Positions 11,883 through 24,065 of a stretch of DNA of 64,000 nucleotides are shown here, in pieces (position 1 is the first letter of the stretch; each line of letters opens with the position of its first letter). Source of the stretch: Ailurus styani. Lineage: Eukaryota; Chordata; Mammalia; Carnivora; Ailuridae. The stretch spans positions 2,121,525-2,185,524 of the forward strand of contig LNAC01000346.1 in assembly GCA_002007465.1 (NCBI GenBank). The letters run 5' to 3'. A program made the translations under genes and the position numbers. Below the pieces are notes generated by a model that did no database searches, was not told the DNA's origin, and saw only the letters and a program-made list of their open reading frames with translations.

Positions 11883-12994
11883 CCTATGGAATTAGGTGAT
11901 CTAATATTACTGAAATTAAAAGGAAAGTAAAGCTACATAAAAAGGAAACTGCCACAGAAACCCTGTGTAAAAATTGAGTAGAGGAAATAAATTGTTATCT
12001 GTGAAATTTGTTGATTTTTCTCATTCCCTCTTTTCATCCTGCGTAGTCTGTCTTTGTTCCTTACTTTGGAAATCTCCAGTAAAATCCGGTAAACTTCCCC
12101 ATGTTTATGAATATATAAAAAATTCCTGGAAATCCTTTCCAATCCCAAGTTAAAACAATGCAAAAACACAAGCAAACAAAAACAGTGTGACATGCTTAAT
12201 GAACAGTAATAGATTATTTTCAAAATCAGTTCCAAAAAGCATATAGTTCTGCACCAGAAGAGTTAATAATTAGAAAAGAATATATCTCAGTATTAGCTAA
12301 AATTGAGCTTCATAACGGATTTGTGTGTATTTGTGATGATCATACAGGTATGCAATTTTTAATTTAGCTATATATGAAAGGATCACTGTTATCTATAAGC
12401 AAGTAAAAGGGGTATCAATATACAGAACTAAATTTGATCTCTGATAAAAATAAATAATTGATTTGGTAGCCAAAAGACATTCCTGTTCTTGTCCAAAAAA
12501 GAATAGTTTATAATTTGAGGACAACATAAACCTGTGTCAGGTTCGTGGAGAAGACAAGTTGGGGCAAGGATGAAAATGACCTACAGCAGAGTAAATGTTT
12601 AAAAGGCTTATAGTAAAAGAAAACTAGGAGCTATTGAAAACAGTAGAACTGTTGGAAAACAGTAAAACTATAGAACATTAACAGCATATGATAGTTAGAA
12701 ATGACTTAATAACAGGAGAGCATTGCTTACATTATACATCAGTGATATGCCTTCAAATATGTACTGATAATCTCATTATCAATATAATTTCTATAAAAAA
12801 GTGTGTTTTAGAAATCAAACACAACTACAGATCCCCATGAGAAACTGACCAATTGCTTGTAGCTCATATAGCAAACTTTATTATTCTATGAAACTAATAA
12901 GGTAGCAGAAAACCCTAGCACAGTTGTTAGTCTTTATCTCTAGTTCCCATGCCAGTCAAAGTCAGGTAGCCTCAAAAACTGGGATTGCAACTAC

Positions 12995-13062
12995 AATTGC
13001 TCATACTGAGCAAATATCAGAAAACTGCAATTGTTCATACAGGGCAAATATCAGAAAGCTAT
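12995..13062. repeat. 34-bp imperfect tandem duplication
   Basis: Two adjacent 34-bp units share aattg(c/t)tcatac, gcaaatatcagaaa and similar blocks, with a few substitutions between them. Confidence 0.9.
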
Positions 13063-13285
13063 GGGTGCTAATTCAGAGAGAGCTCAGTAACTATTTACAT
13101 GTCATTTCTAACCTAGTGACATTAGAAAGTATGTGACAAATAAGACCCAAGGCATCCTAATGAGTTCACACTATTTGTTTCAGTGAAAAACAGAAGTAAA
13201 AAGTTAGACAGCAGAGACCCAAACATCATTTTTAATCCAAGATCTCTTTAAACTGATCATTTCTGTAAAGAATATTGCCAGTGGT

Positions 13286-13493
13286 GGGTGCCTGGGTGGC
13301 TCAGTTGGTTAAAACCTCTGCCTTCGGCTCAGGTCATGATCTCAGGGTCCTGGGATCGAGGCCCACATCGGGCTCACTGCTCAGCAGGGAGCCTGCTTCT
13401 TCCTCTCTGTGCCTTCCTCTCAGCCTCCTTGCTATCTCTCTCTCTCTCTCTCTCTCTGTCAAATAAATAAATAAATAATCTAAAAAAAAAAAA
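13286..13493 (+). mobile_element. CAN SINE with 18-bp target duplication
   Basis: Full-length SINE with a long (CT)n tract, (AAAT)n and A tail. Flanks aagaatattgccagtggt (13268-13285) and aagaatgttgcaagtggt (13494-13511) are its target duplication. Confidence 0.97.
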
Positions 13494-13511
13494 AAGAATG
13501 TTGCAAGTGGT

Positions 13512-14619
13512 ATGGACATAGATTATCCAAAGACAGCAAGCCTTGATAAACTGTCACGGAAGACTGTCTCCTCTCCTTCCATCACCTCAGTCCAAAGAGA
13601 CCCTTCCCTTGCTTCTGCTTGGTCCTCACTGCCCAGCCTTTTGTGCCTGCCGAACCAAGAAACATTCAGACATTACCGACATCAGAGAATTTCTAAGTTC
13701 CAAACCCTCCGAATGCTCCATTTTCTTGGGAATCTCTGGGATATACATTAATTACAGCTCGGATAGCAGTAATCCATGATGGTTGATAATATTTACCTTT
13801 TAATGAGACACTGTGAATATAGTATTTTTAAAAAAGTGGAACAAGACTTGAAAGAAGAGAGGAGACTGGACAGGGAGGTACACTCTTAATATCCCATCAA
13901 ACCTCACACAAATATTATCACGTGGGGGGGGTCTGCCACTTCCTCTGGGCCAAGACTGACCAGGCTTTTACTTCTTAGCACTGTAGAAATGAGCATGTAT
14001 GAAATGCACTTGCCCAGTTTATTCGTGCTTTTTATTGCAAATGAAGTAATGGTCAGTGTGGCAATGATTTGAAATACAGTAGTGCAGACTGTTTCCTTGT
14101 TTATAGGGAACTAGAAAGGCAATATAAAGTGCACTTTGTAAATGTACCAGAGAGAACCATAAAACTGAATAAGCCCATTGATGAGAATACAACACAAGGT
14201 GATAACTTCAGGTTAGACCTAAATAATAGACAACCATAAAAAATAATTAGGTTTACACATAATCTAGAGAAAAGACTAAATTTTTTTAAAAAAATGCATA
14301 TATCTAAAGGGAATTTAGCTAAAGTTTAGATTTACTCATTCTAAAATATGGCATAGCTTGACTCTCTACTTATAAGGAATTAATTATGTCGTGTTATTAT
14401 TGGCATCTCCCTTCATGTTTTATCACACTGATTGCTTTAAAATGATATAATAGCCTTTCTTCTGCAAATGTTTTTCCAAAATTTTATTATAAAAATTGTC
14501 AAATATACATAAAAGGGTACAACACAACCATATACTGACACGTGGATGCTATAAGTAACATTTTTCTGTACTTGCTTTTATGCATATCTACCCATCCTGC
14601 CAATCCATCTCATTTTTTA
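13512..14619. other. AT-rich, no recognised feature
   Basis: A slightly GC-richer start (13540-13740, with 60- to 80-codon overlapping open frames lacking coding bias) and then AT-rich DNA. No repeat or gene recognised. Confidence 0.5.
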
Positions 14620-14632
14620 AAAACATTTTCCA

Positions 14633-14833
14633 GGGCGCCTGGGTGGCTCAGTGGGTTAAAAGCCTCTGCCTTCGGCTCAGGTCATGATCTCAGGGTCCTG
14701 GGATCGAGGCCCGCATCGGGCTCCCTGCTCAGCGGGGAGCCTGCTTCCTCCTCTCTCTCTGCCTGCTTCTCTGCCTACTTGTGATCTGATCTCTCTCTGT
14801 GTGTCAAATAAATAAATAAAATCTTTGAAAAAA
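14633..14833 (+). mobile_element. CAN SINE, young
   Basis: GGGCGCCTGGGTGGCTCAGT head, 'gcctctgccttcggctcagg', CT-rich segment and A tail. The target duplication aaaacattttcca is at 14620-14632 and 14834-14846. Confidence 0.97.
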
Positions 14834-14846
14834 AAAACATTTTCCA

Positions 14847-15354
14847 AAGCGAGGCGAAGATATTGGTACACCTCACCCCTAAACATATTAGCATTATATA
14901 AATAATTTTCTCTTATAATTTAAAAAATATTTTGCTAAGAGATAATGATAATTAACAAAATATATTTCTTACTGTGCACTGTATCACTAGGAGGCTAGTT
15001 AACTTACCCATTAGAGCTTAGTGCTTATGAGGCGATGGTCTTAGTTTTAACCTCCCTAATGGGTCAATTAGCTATTTTCTTTTCCATGGGTATATATTAA
15101 ACCTCTAATAACATTTAGTCAAACTGAAACTTAATGTATTTTCAACAAGGGAGTAATTCCATGCAAGAATACAGGATTCTTTAGTTACATGCAAATTTGT
15201 GAGCATCCCTGTTGATGATGTTAATTAAAAACATTTTGTGAATGATGCATTTGTGTATTCAGTGACTATGAAACATTTATTATTTGAAAAAGTATAATAA
15301 AATAATTATAGCTTTTTTACCTTGGATGTATATCATATTTACATATATGAATGA
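14847..15354. other. AT-rich, no recognised feature
   Basis: AT-rich spacer; nothing recognised. Confidence 0.6.
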
Positions 15355-15511
15355 TTTATTTTAGATACTTATTTCTGAAAGAGAGAGAGAACATGAGTGG
15401 GGGCAGGGGCTGAGAGAGAAAGAGAAGGAGACTCCCGGCTGAACAGAACCCTGAGATCTTGACCTAAGTGGAAGGCAGCTTCTTAACCTACTGAGGCCCC
15501 CCAGGGACCCT
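15355..15511 (-). mobile_element. Diverged CAN SINE
   Basis: Reverse-orientation SINE: GA-rich tract, 'ccctgagatcttgacc', 'aaggcagcttcttaacctactgagg' and 'cccagggaccc'. More mutated than its neighbours, hence older. Confidence 0.85.
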
Positions 15512-15817
15512 GATATTTATTTATTTCTAATGCAGATCAGATCTTTAATAGAATGCAAATTATTAGAGTCTGATATTACCAGACCTTGTTTTAGACTTGT
15601 TGTCTAGAACAAGTAAACAGTTCTTGATTTTTCATTGTAAACAGAGGCACCTTAATGAAAAATTTAATGTTGAGCTATTGAAAATAATAATTAGTGTAAC
15701 TCATCACACTTATATAATTCCCTTTACCTAATGTGCTTTTAAGTCCAAATTTATCTTGGATTATTCAGTTATTTTGATCTCTCTTAAGATCAGTTGTTTT
15801 ATCACCTATTGGTGACA

Positions 15818-15860
15818 TGTGTGTGTGTGTGTATATATATATATACATATATATATATAT
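15818..15860. repeat. (TG)n(TA)n microsatellite
   Basis: TG dinucleotides run directly into TA dinucleotides, with one CA interruption. Confidence 0.95.
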
Positions 15861-16496
15861 GCTTAGAAATGCTACATGTAGACAAAATAAGGTATTGATA
15901 TTCTTATGTTTCATATTATGCCATAGGATAGGTAATTCTTAAAATAATAAAGCAGCCTTCAACTTTCATATATTTCATAGAATGCTAGAGCTTGATTCAA
16001 CAAATGAAGGAATAAGTGCATTTTCAAGAATGTAAAGTTCCAAAATTACCTCTTGAGAAAAACAAGTCTCTCTTTAAGACTTACGATCTTGATGACATCC
16101 TATTCCATATGGAAAAACTGTAAGATGCTTACCAATTTAGAAGCAAACTCCATCCCCTTGTGTGTTGTTTACATGTCCCCCAAAAGTTACCACATATATG
16201 TCATCCATATTGATTTAGTATAAAGAATACATATAAAAAATAGTAAGCAAAAGTTCATAAATTGACATCTCTTTATAAAAAAGACTAATGTGTCTACCAA
16301 GAAAATCATCAGCATAAGAGATAGTAAAAAAAAATAGTTATGCCATGTGACTATCTTACAGACTACAAACACAAGCCATAATTTACACTGTAACTATTCT
16401 AGAGATTTCACACCTATCACATCATTCCTCAAAATATATAAATTATGGATAAAAAACTGAACCGAATGTTATTTTATTAAACTGCAAAAAGTAGTA

Positions 16497-16684
16497 TTTT
16501 TAAAATTTATTTATTTATTTATTTGACAGAGAGAGAGAGAGAGAGACAGTGAGAGAGGGAACACAAGCAGGGGGATTGGGAGAGGGAGAAGCAGGCTTCC
16601 CACTAAGCAGTGAGCCCAATGGGGGACTCAATCCCAGGACCCTGGGATCACGACCTGGCTTAACGACTGAGCCACCCAGGCACC
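16497..16684 (-). mobile_element. CAN SINE
   Basis: Reverse-orientation SINE: TTTATTTATTTATTTATTTG, GA-rich tract, 'cccaggaccctgggatcacg' and 'gccacccaggcac'. Flanks ctgcaaaaagtagta (16482-16496) and ctgcaaatagtacta (16685-16699) form a slightly diverged target duplication. Confidence 0.95.
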
Positions 16685-16699
16685 CTGCAAATAGTACTA

Positions 16700-18098
16700 A
16701 AAATAATTTATAGCTCTATTCCCTGAGCAACTGCAATAAAATTAAAGTTTTCAAGCCTAACAGAATAATGCCAAACCACTTATCAATTTGATTTAAAAAA
16801 AAAACCCAAAAGAAAAAAAAAATAAAAAAGGTAAGACGTTAGGTAAATGTAAGGGAATAAGTGTATTTTTTCCCATGGTCATGTGAAAGAAGTTGACGTG
16901 GTTAAGAGATGGGTGCACGTGTGGTTGGAGTGGCAGAGATTACTATTAACACTAAGTATGAAATCATGGAACTCGGAAGATGTTGGGTTAGATCAAGGAA
17001 AAAAGAGAAAGAGGGAAATAAACAGACAAATGAGATCATGAATACAGCAGGATGAGTAAAATAAAAACAGTAAGCACAACAGAGAGCTAAAGAGTTATGG
17101 TGAGATCTAAAGAGCAAGAAAATGAGAGAGAGAAATTGAGATTTCACTCTGGAAAAAGGGTTAACCAGAAGGGAGTTGCAGGAGAATGGGGGAGATGGAG
17201 TGTGCTGACTTTGCCTGTAGAGACAGGCATCGTCTCTCTAATGAGTACCTCAGGGACTAAGAAGGCATCATAGCAGCACTGGAGGCAATGGGACCCTCCT
17301 AGACACGGCTGGTGGGGCTGCACCTGGTGCTCAGACTCAGGCACCTCATTATCCACAAGGTGCAGAGAAGCTGGAAGGAGTTCAGAGACACGATGGAAGA
17401 ATGATTAAGATGCAGAGAAAAATGATTTATGATGCAAGATTAAAGCCCTGAACAAGCACGAAGTTTGGCTGAGCAACAAGTTGATGGGCAGAGTAGCTAT
17501 CTACAAACAGACAAAAGACATAAATAATCTAGAGGAAAAACATTATTGCTTAACCTGGTACCAGGAGGAACAGTTTATAGAGAACAATTGCAATAAGGAA
17601 GAAAAGAAGGCAGCCCTAAGATTAGGAAGGGAAGTATAAACATGCAGGTGATAAAGTGATAAATCTGTTTGCCTGATAATGGAACAAGGCACTGTCCTGG
17701 GAATTAGCTGATATCAGTCTGTATGTATAAGAAACAAGCAACTTTACCACATAGATGTTGCCAGGATTCTAGAGAACACAATTAACAGAATAAAAAATGT
17801 TAGAAGCATACTAACAATTCAAGCTCGATTCTCAAAAGGACTCAAAAATTTAGCTTTATCCTCCATCTTTTGCTCATACAATGGTCTTATTAATTAATGA
17901 CTTGAAATATACAGTAGTTCAGCAGTTTCCAGAAAGGAGTAAAATAAGTTAACTCCTTTCAGTATTGCTTCCAGTGATACTTACTGTGTTGGTTTGCAAT
18001 ATGGTCTTTTTAAAGATTAAAACGTAAATGAATCATTTATATAATTAGACATGTGGGTAGATATAAAACCTTGAAATCACCACCCTTGTGGGAGTGAG
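16700..18098. other. Unassigned, mixed composition
   Basis: The 16900-17400 part is less AT-rich and has open frames of 81 and 70 codons on the minus strand, but neither has splice context or coding bias. It may be an old repeat I cannot name. The remainder is AT-rich. Confidence 0.45.
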
Positions 18099-18256
18099 AT
18101 GGCTCCTGACAGAAGGAAGCAAAGGATTCCCAGGTGGAAATTCATCCATAAAAACACATGCTGCCACATGTCCATGGAGGCCATCTGCGTCTTCCCTATG
18201 AATCATACTGGAATACCCATCCTATCACAGAAAGAAACTGTGAACTACCCACACAG
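18099..18256 (+). CDS. Weak candidate coding exon
   Basis: Seen: the longest open frame in the AT-rich part of the window starts at an ATG in a fair Kozak context (gtgagATGG). Its first 53 or so codons carry many C/G third positions (for example Met-Ser-Met-Glu-Ala-Ile-Cys-Val-Phe-Pro). It then meets a donor-like CACACAG|GTATTA at about 18256. Past that point the frame runs on for about 92 codons but is AT-rich and looks like read-through. There is no good polypyrimidine tract before it, so it would have to be a first coding exon. No CpG-rich promoter lies nearby. The minus strand also stays open for 80 codons over 18260-18502. I do not recognise the product, and it may be chance. Confidence 0.2.
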
Positions 18257-18259
18257 GTA

Positions 18260-18575
18260 TTATTTTTGGATTATGATCTTTGGGTCAGCAAAACAAGTAT
18301 GGTACCCACCCACCTCCTCACACACTCCAATATTCACAGTGCTACCTAGAAATTTTCTTTTATTAAATAAAACCCAAGGTACAGATTTCAGTATTTTAGG
18401 AAAACTCCTGATGCTCAATAGAATTGAATCAAGTAAAATTCTTATACTGATCTGGTCATATTTTCTATTTGTTTTCATTAAAATTTTTTTTGTGCCTGAC
18501 AAACTTTCATCTCTGTGCTTTAAGATTCAATATTAATCATCCGTACCTGTCGGGTAGTAATTTCCAACTTGTAAC
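18260..18575. other. AT-rich, no recognised feature
   Basis: AT-rich DNA; overlapping open frames on both strands without coding bias. Confidence 0.5.
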
Positions 18576-18700
18576 ACATGCGTGAGCTTCTTATCTCATT
18601 TGAACTTCACCTTTGAAATGAGGTATTATTAAGCCTCCATTTTACAAGAGGCAAAGCTGAGAATCAGAGGAGTTACTGAGAATCCAAAGTCAGGTTGACA
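18576..18700 (-). mobile_element. MIR SINE fragment
   Basis: 'cttatctcatttgaacttcacc', 'gaggtattattaagcctccattttacaagaggcaaagctgagaatcagagg' (core shown in pieces) matches the MIR central domain in diverged form. The orientation call is tentative. Confidence 0.55.
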
Positions 18701-19695
18701 AGAAGAACCACCAACAGCAAAGACTGGCATCTTCTCACTGCATGCCCTGTGATCCTTCCACTGCTGTCTATTTCTGATGTGATTCGTGTCCTCAATCACA
18801 CCACCAATTAACATTTAGAGTTCTCAAAACAGCAAGTATTGTGTAAAGCCACATCATCATGAGTTTCTGGGGAGTCATTACAGCAATTTCCTTAAAAGTA
18901 TTACTATAAAAGAGGAATGAAAGAAGTAGATGAAGTAGATCAGGTCAAAAATAAGAACAAACCTTAGTTGCTTAATTTTCCAGAAGGTGTAGACATTTGT
19001 TTTTACAGAAGGGCATATCATAGTTGATTAAAACACAACTCTTAACACAATGGAAAAAGACAGTAGAAGGTTCAGGCAGACTTAAGCATTTAGAACAAGA
19101 AGATATTCTGACATGAGCAGGGGTGGAGAGAAAACAATGTGGCAGAGGTGTACTAGGAGGGTGAGGCGAAACTTGAAGAAGAAGAATGTGGAAAAATAGT
19201 GGAAGCTCTGTCAAGTTTCCAGGAACTAAAAAACAAGCATATGCACAAAAAGAAACTTGGCAACTTCTACCCAAAATGCACCAAGGAGCAATCTGTGGAA
19301 CAGAAGATTCCAGTAGCCGAGAGGAAATACACTTAGCAGAGGGAAACATCATCTTGGAACTGACTGAAAGGAAAATAACATTTAAAATGTTCAGATTCCT
19401 TGGAAGACAGAATTAAAGGAACTGAGTCAACTATGGAATGTCACAGTGCAGAGGTTTAGAGGCTGAGGACATCCCAAGCAGTAAGCTAATGACCTGGAAA
19501 GGACTGGGGTGTGGTGTGAAAGGCGAGGGACAGGAGAGGGAAAAGAAGCATATTCTAAATGGTAATTTACATTTTGAAGGGAAGGGGAAAATTCCTAAAA
19601 GAAACGTGCAAAAATTAAAATCTAGAGAGAATAAAGAAGAAACTAAAAAGCAGCCTTTGAAAGCGCCTCTCCATGAAAGTTAATATTTGTGCATT
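18701..19695. other. Unassigned
   Basis: Mixed AT-rich and purine-rich DNA. The minus-strand 126-codon frame (18972-19352) and two plus-strand frames of about 80 codons lack splice signals or recognisable motifs. Nothing supported. Confidence 0.45.
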
Positions 19696-19880
19696 TAAGA
19701 ACCTGAAATCAGGAAACAAACTACCTGGATCTACATCCCATCCTTGTAGTAGGAGAGCACTTAAGCAAGTTATTTAATTTCTTTGTGCCTCACTTCCCTC
19801 ACCTGTGAAAAGTAGAAAATAGTATCACTCACCATACAGTACAGTAATAACTCAGTAAGAGAATTCATACAAAGAACACA
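19696..19880 (+). mobile_element. MIR SINE
   Basis: 'ctggatctacatcccatcc', 'agcaagttatttaatttctttgtgcctcacttccctcacctg' (in pieces) and 'aataactcagtaag' follow the MIR order: loss of function text, then the 'cctcagtttcc-like' core. Confidence 0.7.
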
Positions 19881-20800
19881 GTGCTTATGAGACAGTGAAT
19901 AGTAAAATAAAGTTAAATTTTAAAAATTAGTATTTATAATAGTTGAAAAATAAGATGAAATCTAAAAAAAAGAAACAGCAACAACAACGATGACGACAAC
20001 AAGAAAGAAGGCCATAAAAATGGTAAGCCTAAGTGAAAACAAGAAAGAATCAAGTGTCCACCAGAAAGGATATAAAGAGAGTGAGAAAGATTAAGATTAA
20101 GGCTGCTCTTTTTTAAAGTAATGAAGAAAATGAAAGATGTTACTTAAAATTTATCTGATCCAGGGCAATTTACTATGAAAAATGTAAATTGATGGAAAAT
20201 GGGCAAAGCAGCCCCTTATTTCTGAAAGAATCAATTCAGAAATCCAGCTTCAATCAACCAGAGGCGCCCTTCTTCCCATTCCCAGAATTGCCTTCAACTA
20301 GTCAAGTGTTTCAATTCTGATTCAAGTAAATAATCAAGCATTTCATGTTGGAATGCCCTTTCAAAAATACTAAAGAAAAGTAATTCCTGCCTATCTTCCA
20401 AATATGAATTGAATTAAGTCATAGGTGCCTGTTCTAACAAAGACGTCTTAAGCTTCTCACTATGTTACAAATATTTATTTTTAAAATGGAACAATCAATC
20501 ATAACAACAATGACCAACTTTTTAAAATGCTCATTATGTGCTAAAACCCAACATATTTCACATCAAGCTCCTACAGGTATACATTATTTTTAACCCAAAA
20601 TAGATTGTGATAAAACTGATAGAGCAATTAAACTAGTACTTCATTCAGGTCATAGAGTCCTCAGTAGTACAGTATGGATTTCAATAAAGGTCTATTTAAG
20701 TAAAAGTTTGCTCTTTTAATAATGTTTCCATATTGAAGCCTTTCTTGAATAATCACTTGAACTGAACCACTACATCACATAATGCCAGTCATCCTAGTTT
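19881..20800. other. AT-rich, no recognised feature
   Basis: A-rich and AT-rich DNA with short CAA/GACGA-type tracts near 19975-20000; nothing recognised. Confidence 0.55.
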
Positions 20801-20815
20801 TAAAGTAGTTACTTC

Positions 20816-20895
20816 CCCAATGTCCATAATGTAAGCCTGATGATTCACAGACCTGTACCCCTTGGGCAAAGAATAAAAATAAAATTAAAAAAAAA
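20816..20895 (+). mobile_element. 80-bp 5'-truncated L1 insertion
   Basis: 'gtaagcctgatgattcacag', 'acctgtaccccttgggcaaag' and an A-rich tail are the terminal bases of a Carnivora L1. A perfect 15-bp target duplication, taaagtagttacttc, flanks it at 20801-20815 and 20896-20910. It is a real, extremely truncated retrotransposition. The same terminus occurs on the other strand near 61.2 kb. Confidence 0.95.
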
Positions 20896-20914
20896 TAAAG
20901 TAGTTACTTCAACC

Positions 20915-21950
20915 AGTATTTTTAAAATCATTTTTAATTTTGGTAAAACAAATGGAACATGAAATTTACCATCTTAGCCACTTTTAAGTATATAACTCCG
21001 TATCGGCATGCATATGCACTTTGTTGTGCAAGAACTCTCCAGAATTTCTTCATCCTCTACAACTGAAACTCTACATCCATTGAACAAGTCCCCATTTTAT
21101 CCTCTCCTCAGTCCTGAAAACCACCATTCTACTTTGTGTTTCTATGAGTTTGACTACTTCAGATACTTCATATAAGTGGAATCATACAGAATTTATCTTT
21201 TTGTGATGAGATTATTTCACTTTAACATAATGTTATAGCATGTAACAGGATTTCCCATTTTTTTTAAGGCTGAATAGTTTTTCATTGTATATACATGATA
21301 CTGCATTTGGTTTGGCATTTATCCATTGATGGACAACTGGGTTATTTCCACCTCTTAACTAATATGAATAATGCTGCAATGAACATGGTATGCAAGTATC
21401 TCTTTGAGATCCTTTTTTCAAGTCTTTGGATGTATACCCAGAAGTGGGATTGCTGGATCATGTTGTAATTATATTTTCAATTTTTAAAAAAATTCCATAT
21501 TGTTATCCTAAGATGTTGGGTCATTTTACATTTCCATCAACTGTGCACAAGGTTCCAGTTTTTCCACATTCTCACCAACACTTGCTATCTTTTTGTTGTC
21601 TGGATGGTAGCCATCCCAATGGGTATGAAGTGATATCTCATTGTGGTTTTGATTTGAATTTCTCTAATGATCAATGATGTTGAGCATCTTTTCATATGCT
21701 TGTTAACCATTTCTCTATCTTCTCTGGAGAAATGTCTGTTCAAGTTTTTGCCCTTTCTTCAATCAGGTTATGTTTTCTACTGTTGTTATTGAGTTAGAGA
21801 AGTCCTTTATATATTCTGAATATTAACACTTTTCAGATATATGGCTTGTAATTATTTTCTCCAATTCTACAGGCTGCCTTTTTACTCAGTCATCTCCTTT
21901 CACAGACAGAAGTGTTTGAGTTTAATATAACCAAAACTAGTATATTTTTA
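20915..21950 (+). mobile_element. Old L1 (L1M-type) 3' portion
   Basis: Continuous match in style to an L1M 3' UTR: 'accatcttagccacttttaag', 'tctacatccattgaacaa', 'ttcatataagtggaatcata', 'tggataccaga-like' text, 'gtgatatctcattgtggttttgatttg' and 'ttatatattctgaatattaa' (in pieces). The 83-codon open frame at 21426-21677 lies inside it and is not a gene. Confidence 0.85.
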
Positions 21951-21978
21951 CTCTGAACCTGTATCTATCTATCTAAAC

Positions 21979-22145
21979 TTTTTTTAAAAGATTTTATTTA
22001 TTTATTTGACAGAGAGAGAGCACAAGCAGGTGGAGCAGCAGGCAGAAGGAGAGGGAGAAGCAGGTTCTCCACTGAGCAGGGAGCCCAATGTGGGCCTCGA
22101 TCCCAGGACCCTGGGATCATGACCTGAGCCAAAGGCTAAGCAACC
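21979..22145 (-). mobile_element. CAN SINE, 5' end missing
   Basis: Reverse SINE with ATTTTATTTATTTATTTGAC, GA-rich tract and 'cccaggaccctgggatcatg'. It breaks off after 'aaaggctaag' and lacks the usual GCCACCCAGGCGCC terminus. Confidence 0.92.
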
Positions 22146-23822
22146 ACATGTCATGAAAATCAAGAATATAGACTTTTTGAACCATCTGGCTTTTAAAAGA
22201 TAATGTCAAGGAAAAAAAATGAAATGCCCTTAGTCATTTTCATTTCTCATAGTCTGAGCATCTAACCAAGCTGCATTTGATTTTCATGTTTAAAGATGCA
22301 TGGATTTTTTCTTACAACACAGCCTCTAAATATAACCCAGTTATTTCATCTGTTCTGAAATGAAGGAATAGTGACTTGATCCAATGCAGAAGAAAATTTT
22401 CAGTGCTGCATGTTTTTGAGAGACTGCAAGTCAGCCCCTGATGTGGTACATAAACTCTGTATAACACACTTTATATCTTTTGCAAATTTTCAGTAGAATA
22501 TTTACAGCATGCAATAAATACTAACTTTAGAATGTAGAACTTATGTAAGATTCAACTCTAGTGTATTTTGTTTATAGCTGGCCAATAAAAATGTAGTCCT
22601 TTACTCAAGGAGATAACAATGTAATTTAAAAAATGTATATAAACAGCTGTATTTTAAGCAGAATGTAAGTGCTATAAAAGATATAAAATGTAAATGAAAT
22701 AATTTAAAATCATGTCCTGATTGAGATGGGAGGGAAATGGAGTGAAATAGATGAAAATTTCATAGTAGGGATGTTATTTAGCTGGAATTTTAGAGTGAGC
22801 AAAATTTCAAGAGACATAAGATATGACATAAGAAGAGAGGTGATATCATAGTTTTATGTGGCTAACATCAGCATGATCTAAGCTGCAAAATGAGATTACA
22901 GCCAAAGACATTTAGACTGGATTCTGCTGTCACTTAGGTCAAGGACTGGATGCCATCAGCGGCAACACGGCACAGTTAACAATGAGGGAATCACATTAGC
23001 AGGAGAAAATCATGTCTTACCCAGAATGGTGTCACTCCTTGTGGTTTTTCAGTAAGCTGACGCACATGTATGTCAATATCCAAAAACTCACAACATTTTA
23101 AGTCCACGTCAGGTCATTTTCTTTTAACAAAAGAAGACCCTCATCTATTCGTGATCTCTCTCATAAAATAGGAACAAATGTGTGGTGTAGGAATTGCAAA
23201 TTATGAGAATAATATGTGGTAGAAAAAAACAGAGAGATACATAGAGATATTTTCCTTGACACATGTCAAGGAAAAATACAAACTGGTTCAAAAGTTTTTT
23301 TTTAAACTTACATTCTCCAAAATATAAAAATATATAAATACCTACCCGAGCATATTATATGTCAGTAGTTTTTAATCAACAGAGGAAGGTGCCAAGAAAA
23401 TGGTTAACAACATAAGCAGATTTAATAACCTTGAGTATTTAACTTGGTTAGAATGAAGTTGCTTTTGCTTTTATTTAACATAACATTTCATTTACATAAA
23501 CACACATACATATCCATACACACACACCTATATATATACACACCATACTTAATGTTTTAGCTATGTTTAAATTGTATATTTTTCTATAAGGTCTTGTTCC
23601 TGTAAAATACCATGTTCCTAACAAAGATAAAGGCTTTGGAATGCAACATCCTAAATTTGTTAGGGCTTGAGATTAAATGAGAACAGGAATATGAGTTAGG
23701 AGACTATTAAAATTATTCAGGCAAAAGATCATGAAGGTCTGAATCATGTGTTGGCAATGAGAATGGAAAGGAGGGAAATTTTAAGAAAACTTGATGAACT
23801 AAGTGGAAACAGAGTAGAGGAA
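22146..23822. other. AT-rich, no recognised feature
   Basis: AT-rich DNA with a short CA/TA-rich tract near 23500-23545. A local 11- to 12-bp word, tgtcaaggaaaa, recurs at 22205 and near 23265. Nothing else supported. Confidence 0.55.
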
Positions 23823-24065
23823 AGTGATAATAACAGCTAACATTTGTGCAGGGATTACTAAGGAATAGACACTATCCTAAACTGTGAACTCATTGATTTA
23901 TTCAATCCTCACAGTAACCTATTACATATTCTTATTACCCCATTTTATAGATGTGGAAATTAAGAGAGATAAAATAAGGCATCCAAAGCTATAAGCAATA
24001 AAGTGACAAAGTTAGGATGGGAACCCATGTCGACCAAGCCCGAAACACATGTTCTGCATTGCACT
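23823..24065 (+). mobile_element. MIR SINE, nearly full length
   Basis: 'taacagctaacatttgtgcagg', 'tcattgatttattcaatcctcacag', 'cccattttatagatgtggaaattaagagag' and 'gttaggatgggaacccatg' follow the MIR consensus order. Confidence 0.85.

Larger units (their letters stand above)
8137..13267. other. Long AT-rich stretch, minor repeats only
   Basis: Largely featureless AT-rich DNA. It holds a 27-bp tandem duplication (9675-9728), a C12-like run near 10727, CA tracts near 11010-11046 and 11854-11882, and a 34-bp tandem duplication (12995-13062). Text around 10670-11290 ('aggcaccctggagcactac', 'taaggtaccatgaaatg') looks like an old DNA-transposon relic, but I cannot name it. Confidence 0.5.

Noticed and set aside
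13275..13520. 60- to 80-codon Leu/Ser-rich and Arg/Glu-rich open frames, recurring near every SINE
   Set aside because: They are translations of CAN SINEs on either strand, not genes.
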